Program-made: the position numbers and the translations under genes
Assembly (NCBI GenBank): GCA_913777665.1
Contig: CAJYTF010000013.1
Location: 1-64,000, forward strand
DNA: 64,000 bases
Source of the DNA: an uncultured Myroides sp.
GTDB lineage: Bacteria; Bacteroidota; Bacteroidia; Flavobacteriales; Flavobacteriaceae
Direction of reading: 5' to 3'
In this document: positions 54,477 to 61,941 of the stretch, piece by piece
Layout of the letters: every line of letters begins with the position of its first letter
Numbering within the stretch: position 1 is the stretch's first letter
The notes under the pieces: generated by a model
The model's input: the letters and a program-made list of their open reading frames with translations, nothing else
Databases searched by the model: none
What the model was told of the DNA's origin: nothing

Positions 54477-54580
54477 TTTTCAGCGAGTGTCAACTCTTTG
54501 AAGAAAAGGAGTAAATCAAATACGACCGTAGGGAGCGATTATTTGATTTCCTTTTCAAGAAGTTTGTTGACCGTTGAAAA
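54477..54580 (-). repeat. Bulged palindrome copy R10 (inverted)
   Basis: TTTTCAGCGAGTGTCAAC and GTTGACCGTTGAAAA (54566-54580), with inner stem AATCAAATA/TATTTGATT. The inner arms differ from R6 at matching positions on both sides (GATC.. to AATC.. and ..GATC to ..GATT), which keeps the pair. Confidence 0.8.
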
Positions 54581-55164
54581 AATAGAGTCTTGATTTTTTG
54601 GTTCGTTTTACCTCTACTCTGCTTATTATAAATTAATGAATCGATGAATCTTCGATTTGCATCAAGGCAAAATGAACAAGATCATTACTCAAAGAACAAA
54701 TTGTATTATTTAATAAAAAGCAATTTTGCAAACGGTGTTTTCGCCGTTTGTTTTTAATTCCGTATCTTTAACTGCTTTCACTCGCCAAAACGGTGGTTTT
54801 TTCCTTTTTTGAATTTTCGGTATTTTTTGTCTAAATTGAAATTTTTAGAAATATTTTCTGTTTTCTATCTTTTTTTCCGAAAATGTGTTTCATGCACTAT
54901 CCCTACACTATCCATACAGTATCTACTTAGTATCCTCGCTTTTGATATTTAGATTATTTTTCGGTTAAGGGTTTTGTCAAAATGCTTCAAAATTGATGTC
55001 TTTTTCTTGTCTATTTTTTACTCAAAATCCGGATTTTGAATTATTCTGGATTTAGAAACATCATCATTTTTCAATTTCAAAATCTGGTTTCAATGAACTC
55101 ATTATTCTCTTCTTTGATGCACCAAAGAAGCAAAGTGCTTTTTTCTTGATCTTGCCTCAGCTCA

Positions 55165-55259
55165 AAAACGGTTGAACTTTTCCTTGTTCACTAGCTGATC
55201 GAATCGTCGCTCTGCTCCCCGATCATCTTACGCTCACATCGTCGGTTCAACTATCGTTT
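55165..55259 (+). repeat. Bulged palindrome copy R11
   Basis: AAAACGGTTGAAC pairs with GTTCAACTATCGTTT (55245-55259), with ATA as the three extra bases in place of AGC. Confidence 0.75.
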
Positions 55260-55368
55260 CTCACTAATGGCGCTTTGCCCCTCCTAATTAGTCTAGTCCC
55301 TTTTCAATCAAAAATCCAATAATCCTATTTGCTACAATTTAAAACTGAGCATTCACAACGGAGTGAGT

Positions 55369-55460
55369 GTCGATTCGCTGAAAATAGCGCAAAATCAAAT
55401 GTTGTTTAAGCTTTGAAAAAGCGAGTTTATTTGATTTCGCTATTGAGGCGTTAATTGACC
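55369..55460 (-). repeat. Bulged palindrome copy R12 (inverted, diverged)
   Basis: Outer arms GTCGATT and AATTGACC (55453-55460) have one mismatch. The inner arms AATAGCGCAAAATCAAAT and ATTTGATTTCGCTATT (55429-55444) pair with two extra bases on one side. Confidence 0.6.
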
Positions 55461-55673
55461 ACGAGTAGTGACGCTCAGGAGTTTTGTTTCTTTTGCGATC
55501 AAAAGAAAAAGGCATATAAACTTGACTTCATTCAACTCATATTTCAATCAAAACCTAATAGAAATATTTCGATTTTCATCTCCACAATTCGTAATTGATA
55601 CATTCGGTTTCTCTGTCCTTTTTAAAGATAAAAAGTACCAAAAATCTTTTCTTTTTTGTCTTACCTCATCATT

Positions 55674-55768
55674 AAAACGGTCGACTACGTTTTGTAAGCT
55701 AAATCATAAAAACGTCGTTTCACTCCCTTATGATTTTGCGCTAACCTCAACTTGTCAACGCTCGTTTT
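55674..55768 (+). repeat. Bulged palindrome copy R13
   Basis: AAAACGGTCGAC pairs with GTCAACGCTCGTTTT (55754-55768), with the AGC bulge and one wobble-type difference. Confidence 0.7.
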
Positions 55769-56046
55769 TACGTCCCAAAAATATTTTACAGTTTGGAAGC
55801 CGTGAATTATCATTTCTGATAATGGCGCTTTGACTCTCGTTAGTACGTCTATTCCGTTTTCATTCAAATTCTTGAGCCGCTTACTATTTCATTGGGTAAA
55901 CTGTTTGTTTTAACCTAATGGCGCTTTGATTCTCTTACTTAGACTATTAAGTTTTCAATCAAAAATCCTTACACTTTCACTATAAGCTGTTACTGCATTG
56001 TAACGCTGATTATATTGTTTTTTAAAACCTTTTTGAAGCTCCTGCT

Positions 56047-56334
56047 ATGTACCAAATTATTTTAACATTTGATTTGGAAAATAGAAATAAAGGCAATACT
56101 TTTAGAGTTCGAGTAAAAAAGTTAAAATGCCCAATTTATATAGTGCCAAAGCAATGTGGTACTGTATATACGGCGGTGGCTTTTGTGTATAGCGCACTAT
56201 TACAGTACTACCATACGGTAAGGCTGTTGACGTATATACCTTTTGGTGCAGGAGCAACAAAAAGGAAAAAGTTTAGCACCGCATTAAGGCGGATGGGTTA
56301 TGGCGGTATGTACAAATTTCGTTCTCATAAATAA
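56047..56334 (+). CDS. Uncertain small hypothetical protein
   Basis: A 95-residue basic reading frame with no recognised domain and an unusual composition (many Tyr, Arg and Lys, and a GAGATKRKKFSTALRRMGYGGMYKF tail given by key residues). It is the only frame of any length between the repeats and the defence island. The same DNA contains paired arms (ATAGTGC/GCACTAT and TGGTACTGTA/TACAGTACTACCA), so a structured RNA or a chance frame is as likely as a gene. Confidence 0.25.
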   Translation: MYQIILTFDLENRNKGNTFRVRVKKLKCPIYIVPKQCGTVYTAVAFVYSALLQYYHTVRLLTYIPFGAGATKRKKFSTALRRMGYGGMYKFRSHK

Positions 56335-56679
56335 GATTTTATGTGGTTATGGAACGATGTTTCCGGAGTATGAAGAATTCTTGCAGAAAAAAGGCAAGAC
56401 GGTTTCACACTTTAGACTCAAGGGCGACCAAACCCTACTTATAAATCTTTCGATCTAATAAGTTACTACCTAAAGCATATGTGAAAACCGCCCATGCCTT
56501 ATGCGAAAGTATGAAACTTTTTAGACATGGAGCGATTTCACGATACTCTCGATAGTTAAAATTGGTCATTTAGAGTCGAGAAAACATCGTTTTTAATTTG
56601 TCCTTATGGACTAATTATCAATTCGCTAAAACAAATATAATAAATAACTGGAATATAATGCAAGTTTTTTAAATAAATA
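56335..56679. other. Intergenic region before the defence island
   Basis: No gene, strong hairpin or clear promoter is seen. It is mixed sequence with a loose inverted pair (GGTTTCAC near 56400 and GTGAAAACC near 56481). Confidence 0.4.
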
Positions 56680-57060
56680 ATGTCAAAAAAAATTAATAAT
56701 ATAAAAGAAGCGATCAAGGAATCTCCTTTGCAAGTAATTGCATTAGCACTCTATTTGGATGTAGACGACACTACAATTAGTAAGTGGAACTCAAATACAG
56801 CTCAGCCAAGCTTAAAGCGATTAAATGAAGTTGGTGAAGTTTTAGAAGTTGATAACCGCAACTTAATACAATCTGTACCGCGTGAATCTAGTGGACTTGC
56901 ATCAGCCTTACAAAAGGAATATAAACGTCTACTGACAGAAGGAATGCCTACTAAAATAAAACTTCCCAATAATCATGGTGAAATTAAAGAGGTTAATAAT
57001 CCGGATTTTGTGAAAGCACTTCAAAAGTTTGCTGTCGATTATAAAAAGAAACTTAAATAA
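56680..57060 (+). CDS. XRE-type helix-turn-helix regulator
   Basis: A 126-residue protein. The N-terminal 65 residues form a Cro/XRE-like HTH (SPLQVIALALYLDVDDTTISKWNSNTAQPSLKRLNEVGEVLEVDNRNLI, key residues TISKWNSNTAQPSLKRL). The C-terminal half is helical and basic, with no known domain. It lies 151 bases before the methyltransferase gene in the same direction, where control (C) proteins of restriction-modification systems are usually placed. It may tune expression of the operon behind it. Confidence 0.8.
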   Translation: MSKKINNIKEAIKESPLQVIALALYLDVDDTTISKWNSNTAQPSLKRLNEVGEVLEVDNRNLIQSVPRESSGLASALQKEYKRLLTEGMPTKIKLPNNHGEIKEVNNPDFVKALQKFAVDYKKKLK

Positions 57061-57211
57061 AACCAAAGAAAGATAGTTAAGCCAAACTTTTAATTGAATG
57101 CTGATTGTTATTCAAAAAATGAAGTTTTAATTGAAAAGATAAATTTTTATTTAGTATCATTGCAAATTTGGAATGATTGCTTTTTTTAACTTATGTAAGA
57201 CAAATGCTTTA

Positions 57212-58429
57212 ATGATTAATAAAAAAAACACATATATAGATTTATTTGCCGGCTGTGGCGGTCTTTCTCTTGGACTAAATCGTTCAGGATGGAAAGGTCT
57301 TTTTGCAATTGAAAAAAGTCCTCACGCTTTTGAAACATTAGAATATAATCTTACAAAAAAAATTCAACATTTTAATTGGCCTAAATGGCTTCCTCAGCAA
57401 GCTCACGATATTAATGCAGTAATTAAAAAATATTCTGAAAATTTAGAAAAATTACGTGGTAAAGTTACCCTTATTGCTGGAGGGCCTCCTTGTCAGGGTT
57501 TTTCTATTGCCGGACAAAGAAATGAAAAGGATGAACGTAATGCCTTGATTGATTCATATATAGAATTCGTATCTTTAGTAAAACCGAAACTTATTTTTTT
57601 TGAAAACGTGAAAGGATTTACTATGGAGTTTAAAGATAATCAAGAAAAAGGTAGAAAATACTCTCAAATAGTAACAGACAAATTAACTAAGGAAGGATAC
57701 AATGTTTTCGGACAATTGATTAATTTTGGTAATTATGGAATTCCTCAAAAACGGACACGATTTATTCTTGTAGGTATTAGAAATGATATTAAAAATTCAA
57801 GTGTTGAGAAAGCAAAAAGTTTTTTCAACCTCATTGAATCAAACAAATTTTCATTTTTAGCTGAAAGGGAAATTTCTGTGAATCCTACTATTGAAGATGC
57901 ACTATCTGATTTAGTAAGTGGTAAAACTTCAGTTGAAACACCCGATCGAAGAGGTTTTAAAAGTTGTAACTATAAAAAAATTTCATCTAATTACCAAAGA
58001 TACGTTCGTGGCGGAATTGAAAATTCTGAAATCCCAAATAGCCATAGTTTTGCTAAACATTCTCAAAAAGTTATTGAACGTTTGAGCTACGTTCAATCTG
58101 TATCAACAGAATGTAAAAATATTTCTGAAAAGTTGAAACAAAAAATTGGATTATCAACTCAAGTTTTAGTGCCTTTACAAGCCAAAGCCCAAGCTCCAAC
58201 AGTTACTTCACATCCCGATGATATGATTCATTATTGTGAACCAAGAATTTTGACAGTAAGAGAATGTGCAAGACTTCAAAGTTTTCCAGATTCATTTATT
58301 TTTAAAGGGAAATATACAACTGGCGGAAAATTAAGAAAAACAGAAGTACCAAGATATACCCAAGTAGGTAACGCAATCCCACCTTTATTTGGAGAACAAG
58401 CAGGATTGATTTTAAAACAACTCATTTAA
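57212..58429 (+). CDS. C5-cytosine DNA methyltransferase (Dcm family)
   Basis: A 405-residue m5C methyltransferase with all main motifs in order: I (DLFAGCGGLSLG, residues 10-21), IV (GGPPCQGFS, catalytic Cys94), VI (FENVKGF), VIII (QKRTRFILVGIR), IX (RECARLQSFPDSF) and X (YTQVGNAIPP). The region between VIII and IX is the target-recognition part. The start at 57212 (MINKKNTYIDLF) puts motif I near the N terminus as usual; an ATG at 57173 would add 13 residues. The next gene starts on the base after the stop codon, which indicates translational coupling. The target site cannot be read. Confidence 0.95.
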   Translation: MINKKNTYIDLFAGCGGLSLGLNRSGWKGLFAIEKSPHAFETLEYNLTKKIQHFNWPKWLPQQAHDINAVIKKYSENLEKLRGKVTLIAGGPPCQGFSIAGQRNEKDERNALIDSYIEFVSLVKPKLIFFENVKGFTMEFKDNQEKGRKYSQIVTDKLTKEGYNVFGQLINFGNYGIPQKRTRFILVGIRNDIKNSSVEKAKSFFNLIESNKFSFLAEREISVNPTIEDALSDLVSGKTSVETPDRRGFKSCNYKKISSNYQRYVRGGIENSEIPNSHSFAKHSQKVIERLSYVQSVSTECKNISEKLKQKIGLSTQVLVPLQAKAQAPTVTSHPDDMIHYCEPRILTVRECARLQSFPDSFIFKGKYTTGGKLRKTEVPRYTQVGNAIPPLFGEQAGLILKQLI

Positions 58430-60733
58430 ATGTCTAATTCAGAAAATTTCAAAATAAGCGCTGCCCTAAAAAATCTCATTGGTAAGGAATTAATTACTGA
58501 TGAGTTTGTGGCTATTTTTGAATTAGTGAAAAATTCATTTGATGCCAATGCAACAAAAGTCGAAGTGATTTTTGAAAATAATTATGAGCAAGAAAAAGCA
58601 CGCATAATTATTAAAGACAATGGCGTGGGAATGAATTATGATGACCTAAAAGATAAATGGTTATTTGTTGCTTATTCTGCCAAAAAAAACGGAAATGAAA
58701 GTGACGATTATAGAGATAAAATAAAATCACAAAGAGTTTTTGCAGGCGCAAAAGGTGTTGGGCGGTTTTCGTGTGACCGTTTAGGAACATTTTTAAACTT
58801 AATTACAATTAAGAATGAGGTAAAGTCTAAGATTGAAAACCTTATTGTCAATTGGGAAGATTTTGAAAATACCGATGAAGTAGAATTTATCAATATCAAT
58901 GTTACTCATAATACACTTCAAAATAATGCTTATGACTTAAAGCACGGAACGGTATTAGAAATATCTGGATTACGAGATATGTGGGATAGGGACCGTATTT
59001 TGAAACTAAAAAAATCTTTAGCGAAACTTATAAATCCTAATCAAGGAAATGATAGTGATAAATTTGAAATAGAGATAATTGCTAAGGATGAAATTTCCAT
59101 AGATAAAGAAACAAAAAATGAATTAGAGGTTGTAAATAGTGCTGTTAAAAATCCAATTTTTGAAACGCTTGGCATAAAAACCTCAAACATTTTTGTGCAA
59201 ATAAGCGAAGACGGAAAATTTATTGAAACTACTTTACAAGACAGAGGAGATAAAATTTACTATCTAAAAGAAAAAAATCCTTACTCAAATTTAGCAAATG
59301 TCTCTGTTTACTTATTTCAACTAAATAGAGCGGCTAAAGGAAATTTCACAAGGAATATGGGAATAGAACCCGTTAAATATGGTTCTGTTTTTATGTATAA
59401 AAATGGATTTAGAGTTTATCCTTATGGAGAACCTGGAGAAGATTTGCTATTGATTGACAATAGAAAACAGCAAGGTTATAATAGATTTCTAGGAACGAGA
59501 GATTTAATTGGAAGAATTGAAATCAATGGAGAGCAAGCCGAATTAAACGAAACAACAAGTAGAGATGGAGGTTTAGTAAAAACAAATACTTATTATAATT
59601 TAGTAGATTTTTTTTACGATTTTGTTTTAAAAAGATTAGAACACTATGTTGTTAACATAATTAATTGGGGGGACGAAAGAGTAAACAAAGAAACTGGAGA
59701 AGTGACACCAGAGCTTTGGGCAAAAGATGTTAAAGTTCAAATTTTAGAATTAATATCTGGGTTTATAAATTCTAAAAATATTATTGATATTCAATATGAT
59801 AGGAACTTTCTTCAAATAATATCTGAAAAGCAAAATAAAAGTGTCGATAAGATTGTAAAAAACATTTCAAGAGTTGCTGCCAAATCCGGAAATCCCGAAA
59901 TGATTAAAGAAGCAAAAAAAATTGAAAAAGCAATCAAAGAAGTTAAAGCTGATGCTGATTTAGCCAAAGCCAACGCAGAAAAATCTGAATTTCAGAGGAA
60001 AGAAACAGAACAAAAACTCGAAGCTGTCATTAGTCAAAAAAACTTCTTACAAAGTGAGATCGGCGATGATGCTAAAAATCTAGAAAGCATTCTTCATCAC
60101 ATTGGATTAACTACCAACTTGATTAAATCAGATATTGAAAACTTAGTAAAAGCAATAAATAAAGATTCATCCAAAGATGAATTGGTTGAGATAGCTAAAA
60201 GATTAAGTCGTCAAAACGAAAAAATTACCTCTTTCTCAAAATATTTTAAGAAAGTAAATTTCAATGTTTATACCAATAAGTTAGAGACCGATATTGTGTC
60301 TTTCACAAATGAGTATATAGAAAACGTTTATATGCTTAGAGATGATTTAAGAAGTAATCGCGAATTATTGAATGTTAAAATTGATTCAGAAAAAGGGTTA
60401 GAGAAAAATCTTAAGTTAAGTCCAATTGATATGATAATTGTTTTGGATAATTTAATAAGCAATTCATCCAAACACGGTGCCACACAAATAGAATTGACTT
60501 GGTCCAAAACTGATGAAGCTATTCAGCTTTCATTTAAAGACAATGGAAATGGAATTAAAGATAATATAATTGACAGTATTTTTGATTTTGGTTTTACAAC
60601 TTCGAGAAGAGGTTCAGGAATTGGACTTTATCACATAAAAGAAATTATCGAAAAATTAAATGGAAAAATTTCGGTAAATAATAAAACTAACAAAGGAGTT
60701 GAATTTATCATTTCCTTTAAAAATAAGGAGTAA
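58430..60733 (+). CDS. Dual-GHKL protein: MORC/Hsp90-like ATPase plus histidine-kinase-like module
   Basis: A 767-residue protein with two ATP-binding modules. The N-terminal module shows ELVKNSFDANATKVEV, IKDNGVGM and GAKGVGRFSCDRLG, the N, G1 and G2 boxes of the MutL/Hsp90/MORC type. A transducer-like domain follows to about residue 430. A charged coiled coil at 485-545 leads to ESILHHIGLTTNLI (His near 554-555, HisKA-like). The C-terminal kinase module shows VLDNLISNSSKHGA, FKDNGNGI and TTSRRGSGIGLYHI. No transmembrane segment is seen, so it is a soluble sensor. It is coupled on both sides by zero-base gaps. Confidence 0.88.
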   Translation: MSNSENFKISAALKNLIGKELITDEFVAIFELVKNSFDANATKVEVIFENNYEQEKARIIIKDNGVGMNYDDLKDKWLFVAYSAKKNGNESDDYRDKIKSQRVFAGAKGVGRFSCDRLGTFLNLITIKNEVKSKIENLIVNWEDFENTDEVEFININVTHNTLQNNAYDLKHGTVLEISGLRDMWDRDRILKLKKSLAKLINPNQGNDSDKFEIEIIAKDEISIDKETKNELEVVNSAVKNPIFETLGIKTSNIFVQISEDGKFIETTLQDRGDKIYYLKEKNPYSNLANVSVYLFQLNRAAKGNFTRNMGIEPVKYGSVFMYKNGFRVYPYGEPGEDLLLIDNRKQQGYNRFLGTRDLIGRIEINGEQAELNETTSRDGGLVKTNTYYNLVDFFYDFVLKRLEHYVVNIINWGDERVNKETGEVTPELWAKDVKVQILELISGFINSKNIIDIQYDRNFLQIISEKQNKSVDKIVKNISRVAAKSGNPEMIKEAKKIEKAIKEVKADADLAKANAEKSEFQRKETEQKLEAVISQKNFLQSEIGDDAKNLESILHHIGLTTNLIKSDIENLVKAINKDSSKDELVEIAKRLSRQNEKITSFSKYFKKVNFNVYTNKLETDIVSFTNEYIENVYMLRDDLRSNRELLNVKIDSEKGLEKNLKLSPIDMIIVLDNLISNSSKHGATQIELTWSKTDEAIQLSFKDNGNGIKDNIIDSIFDFGFTTSRRGSGIGLYHIKEIIEKLNGKISVNNKTNKGVEFIISFKNKE

Positions 60734-61651
60734 ATGAAACTTGAATACAACATACTTTGGATAGATAATGATATTGCAGACTATATTGCTAACGGAGAAG
60801 TTGGTAATATTAAATCTTATTTAGAGGATTTAGGATTTGAACCTCAAATTGAAACCGTCGAAGATGAAGCTGATTTAGAAGATTATTTATACTTACACAA
60901 GTATGATTTAATAATTTCTGATTTCAACTTAAATGCTACAACAGGCGATAAAATCATAGAAAAAATACGTGAAGAAAAGGGGTTTTCAACTGAAATCTTA
61001 TTTTATACTGCAAAGTCAAATTTCAGAAATGACCCAGAAGTCAAAGAACGTTTAGCATTTATGGATAGAATAACTTTCCACTCTAATAGAGACACATTCT
61101 TAGATAAAGCTGAGAAACTTATTAAATTAACTCTTGACAAACTTCTCGAGCTCAATGCCACAAGAGGTTTAATAACCGCCGCCACAAGTGATTTAGATGT
61201 TGAAATCGAAAAAATTGTTATGCAGTTAATAGAAAAGCAACAGAAAAGTGAAGATGAACTAAATGCAATTGTAACAGCAAAGGTCCACACACCTATGAAA
61301 AATAAATTTGAGACATTTTGGGAAAAATACACAACTTTCAAAGTATATTTTCACAAAATTGATGCTGTTAAAAAATGGGAGATTTTTAGAGATCTTTTAA
61401 AACCAATGAAATCTGACGCAGATATATCAGTGTTTCTTGAACAAAATAAGTCTTATCAGGATCAAGTAATAAAGATTAGAAATCAGTTTGCCCATGCTCA
61501 ATCTATACACGATAATGGGATGTTAAAATTAAAAGGGCAAATGGAAGGTCAGGATTTTGAATTTACAGAAGATAGTTGCGTGGAAATACGAAAGAACCTT
61601 ATTAATCATAAAAGAAATATAGAAGCTTTAAAGAATATACTAAATAATTGA
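60734..61651 (+). CDS. Response-regulator-like protein with C-terminal HEPN-like domain
   Basis: A 305-residue protein. Residues 1-125 form a receiver domain: acidic pair in ILWIDNDIAD (Asp11, Asp13), phospho-acceptor Asp63 in LIISDFNLN, and Thr92 in LFYTAKS. The usual KP lysine of strand 5 is not obvious. The C-terminal part is all helical and carries RNQFAHAQS (Arg249 to His254), an RX4H motif of the kind that forms the active site of HEPN ribonucleases. It starts on the base after the kinase stop. The likely partner is the kinase module encoded just before. A DNA-binding output domain is absent. Confidence 0.82.
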   Translation: MKLEYNILWIDNDIADYIANGEVGNIKSYLEDLGFEPQIETVEDEADLEDYLYLHKYDLIISDFNLNATTGDKIIEKIREEKGFSTEILFYTAKSNFRNDPEVKERLAFMDRITFHSNRDTFLDKAEKLIKLTLDKLLELNATRGLITAATSDLDVEIEKIVMQLIEKQQKSEDELNAIVTAKVHTPMKNKFETFWEKYTTFKVYFHKIDAVKKWEIFRDLLKPMKSDADISVFLEQNKSYQDQVIKIRNQFAHAQSIHDNGMLKLKGQMEGQDFEFTEDSCVEIRKNLINHKRNIEALKNILNN

Positions 61652-61941
61652 GATAATAAAGTCATTACTATATTTCTTTATATTAACACTATTTCTCAAT
61701 GCTCAATAATTCCTATTAAAAGATGAATAGAAATTTTTAGCTGTAATATAAACCATTTTTATAATTCCAACTAACGGAGCGTTTTTATTACCATTTAATG
61801 TTAGATATATAATACATTTAAACTATTTTCTGATTCTTTCCTTTTATATTCTTTGTACCTGTAGGCTAAATCTTTACAGAATTCATGTTCAAGTATTTCT
61901 TTCATTATTTTAATTTATAATAAATATTTGGCAATCGTTTA
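61652..61941. other. Convergent intergenic region
   Basis: About 290 AT-rich bases between the response-regulator gene and the oppositely oriented nuclease gene. No strong terminator hairpin is seen. Confidence 0.4.

Larger units (their letters stand above)
52685..56046. other. Repeat-rich non-coding region III
   Basis: About 3.3 kb without a supported gene, the largest such stretch here. It contains nine palindrome copies (R5-R13) arranged in three or four diverged composite units at about 52.9-53.4, 53.44-53.9, 54.2-54.6 and 55.1-55.5 kb. Most units pair a forward palindrome with an inverted one across a shared spacer (AATCAAAAT..GATGTTCAATTATTCC-type). Reading frames at 53313-53531 and 55468-55833 consist of repeat sequence and were rejected. 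Between 54.6 and 55.1 kb I see only low-complexity AT-rich DNA. Confidence 0.8.

Noticed and set aside
52900..55800. Possible CRISPR array
   Set aside because: Repeats are long, diverged, palindromic and irregularly spaced in both orientations, and no cas gene is nearby.
52900..55800. Possible insertion sequence remnants
   Set aside because: No transposase fragment, no consistent terminal inverted repeats and no target duplication could be found by eye.
55468..55833. A 121-residue frame in repeat region III
   Set aside because: It crosses R13 and common repeat phrases, with no domain and no plausible promoter.
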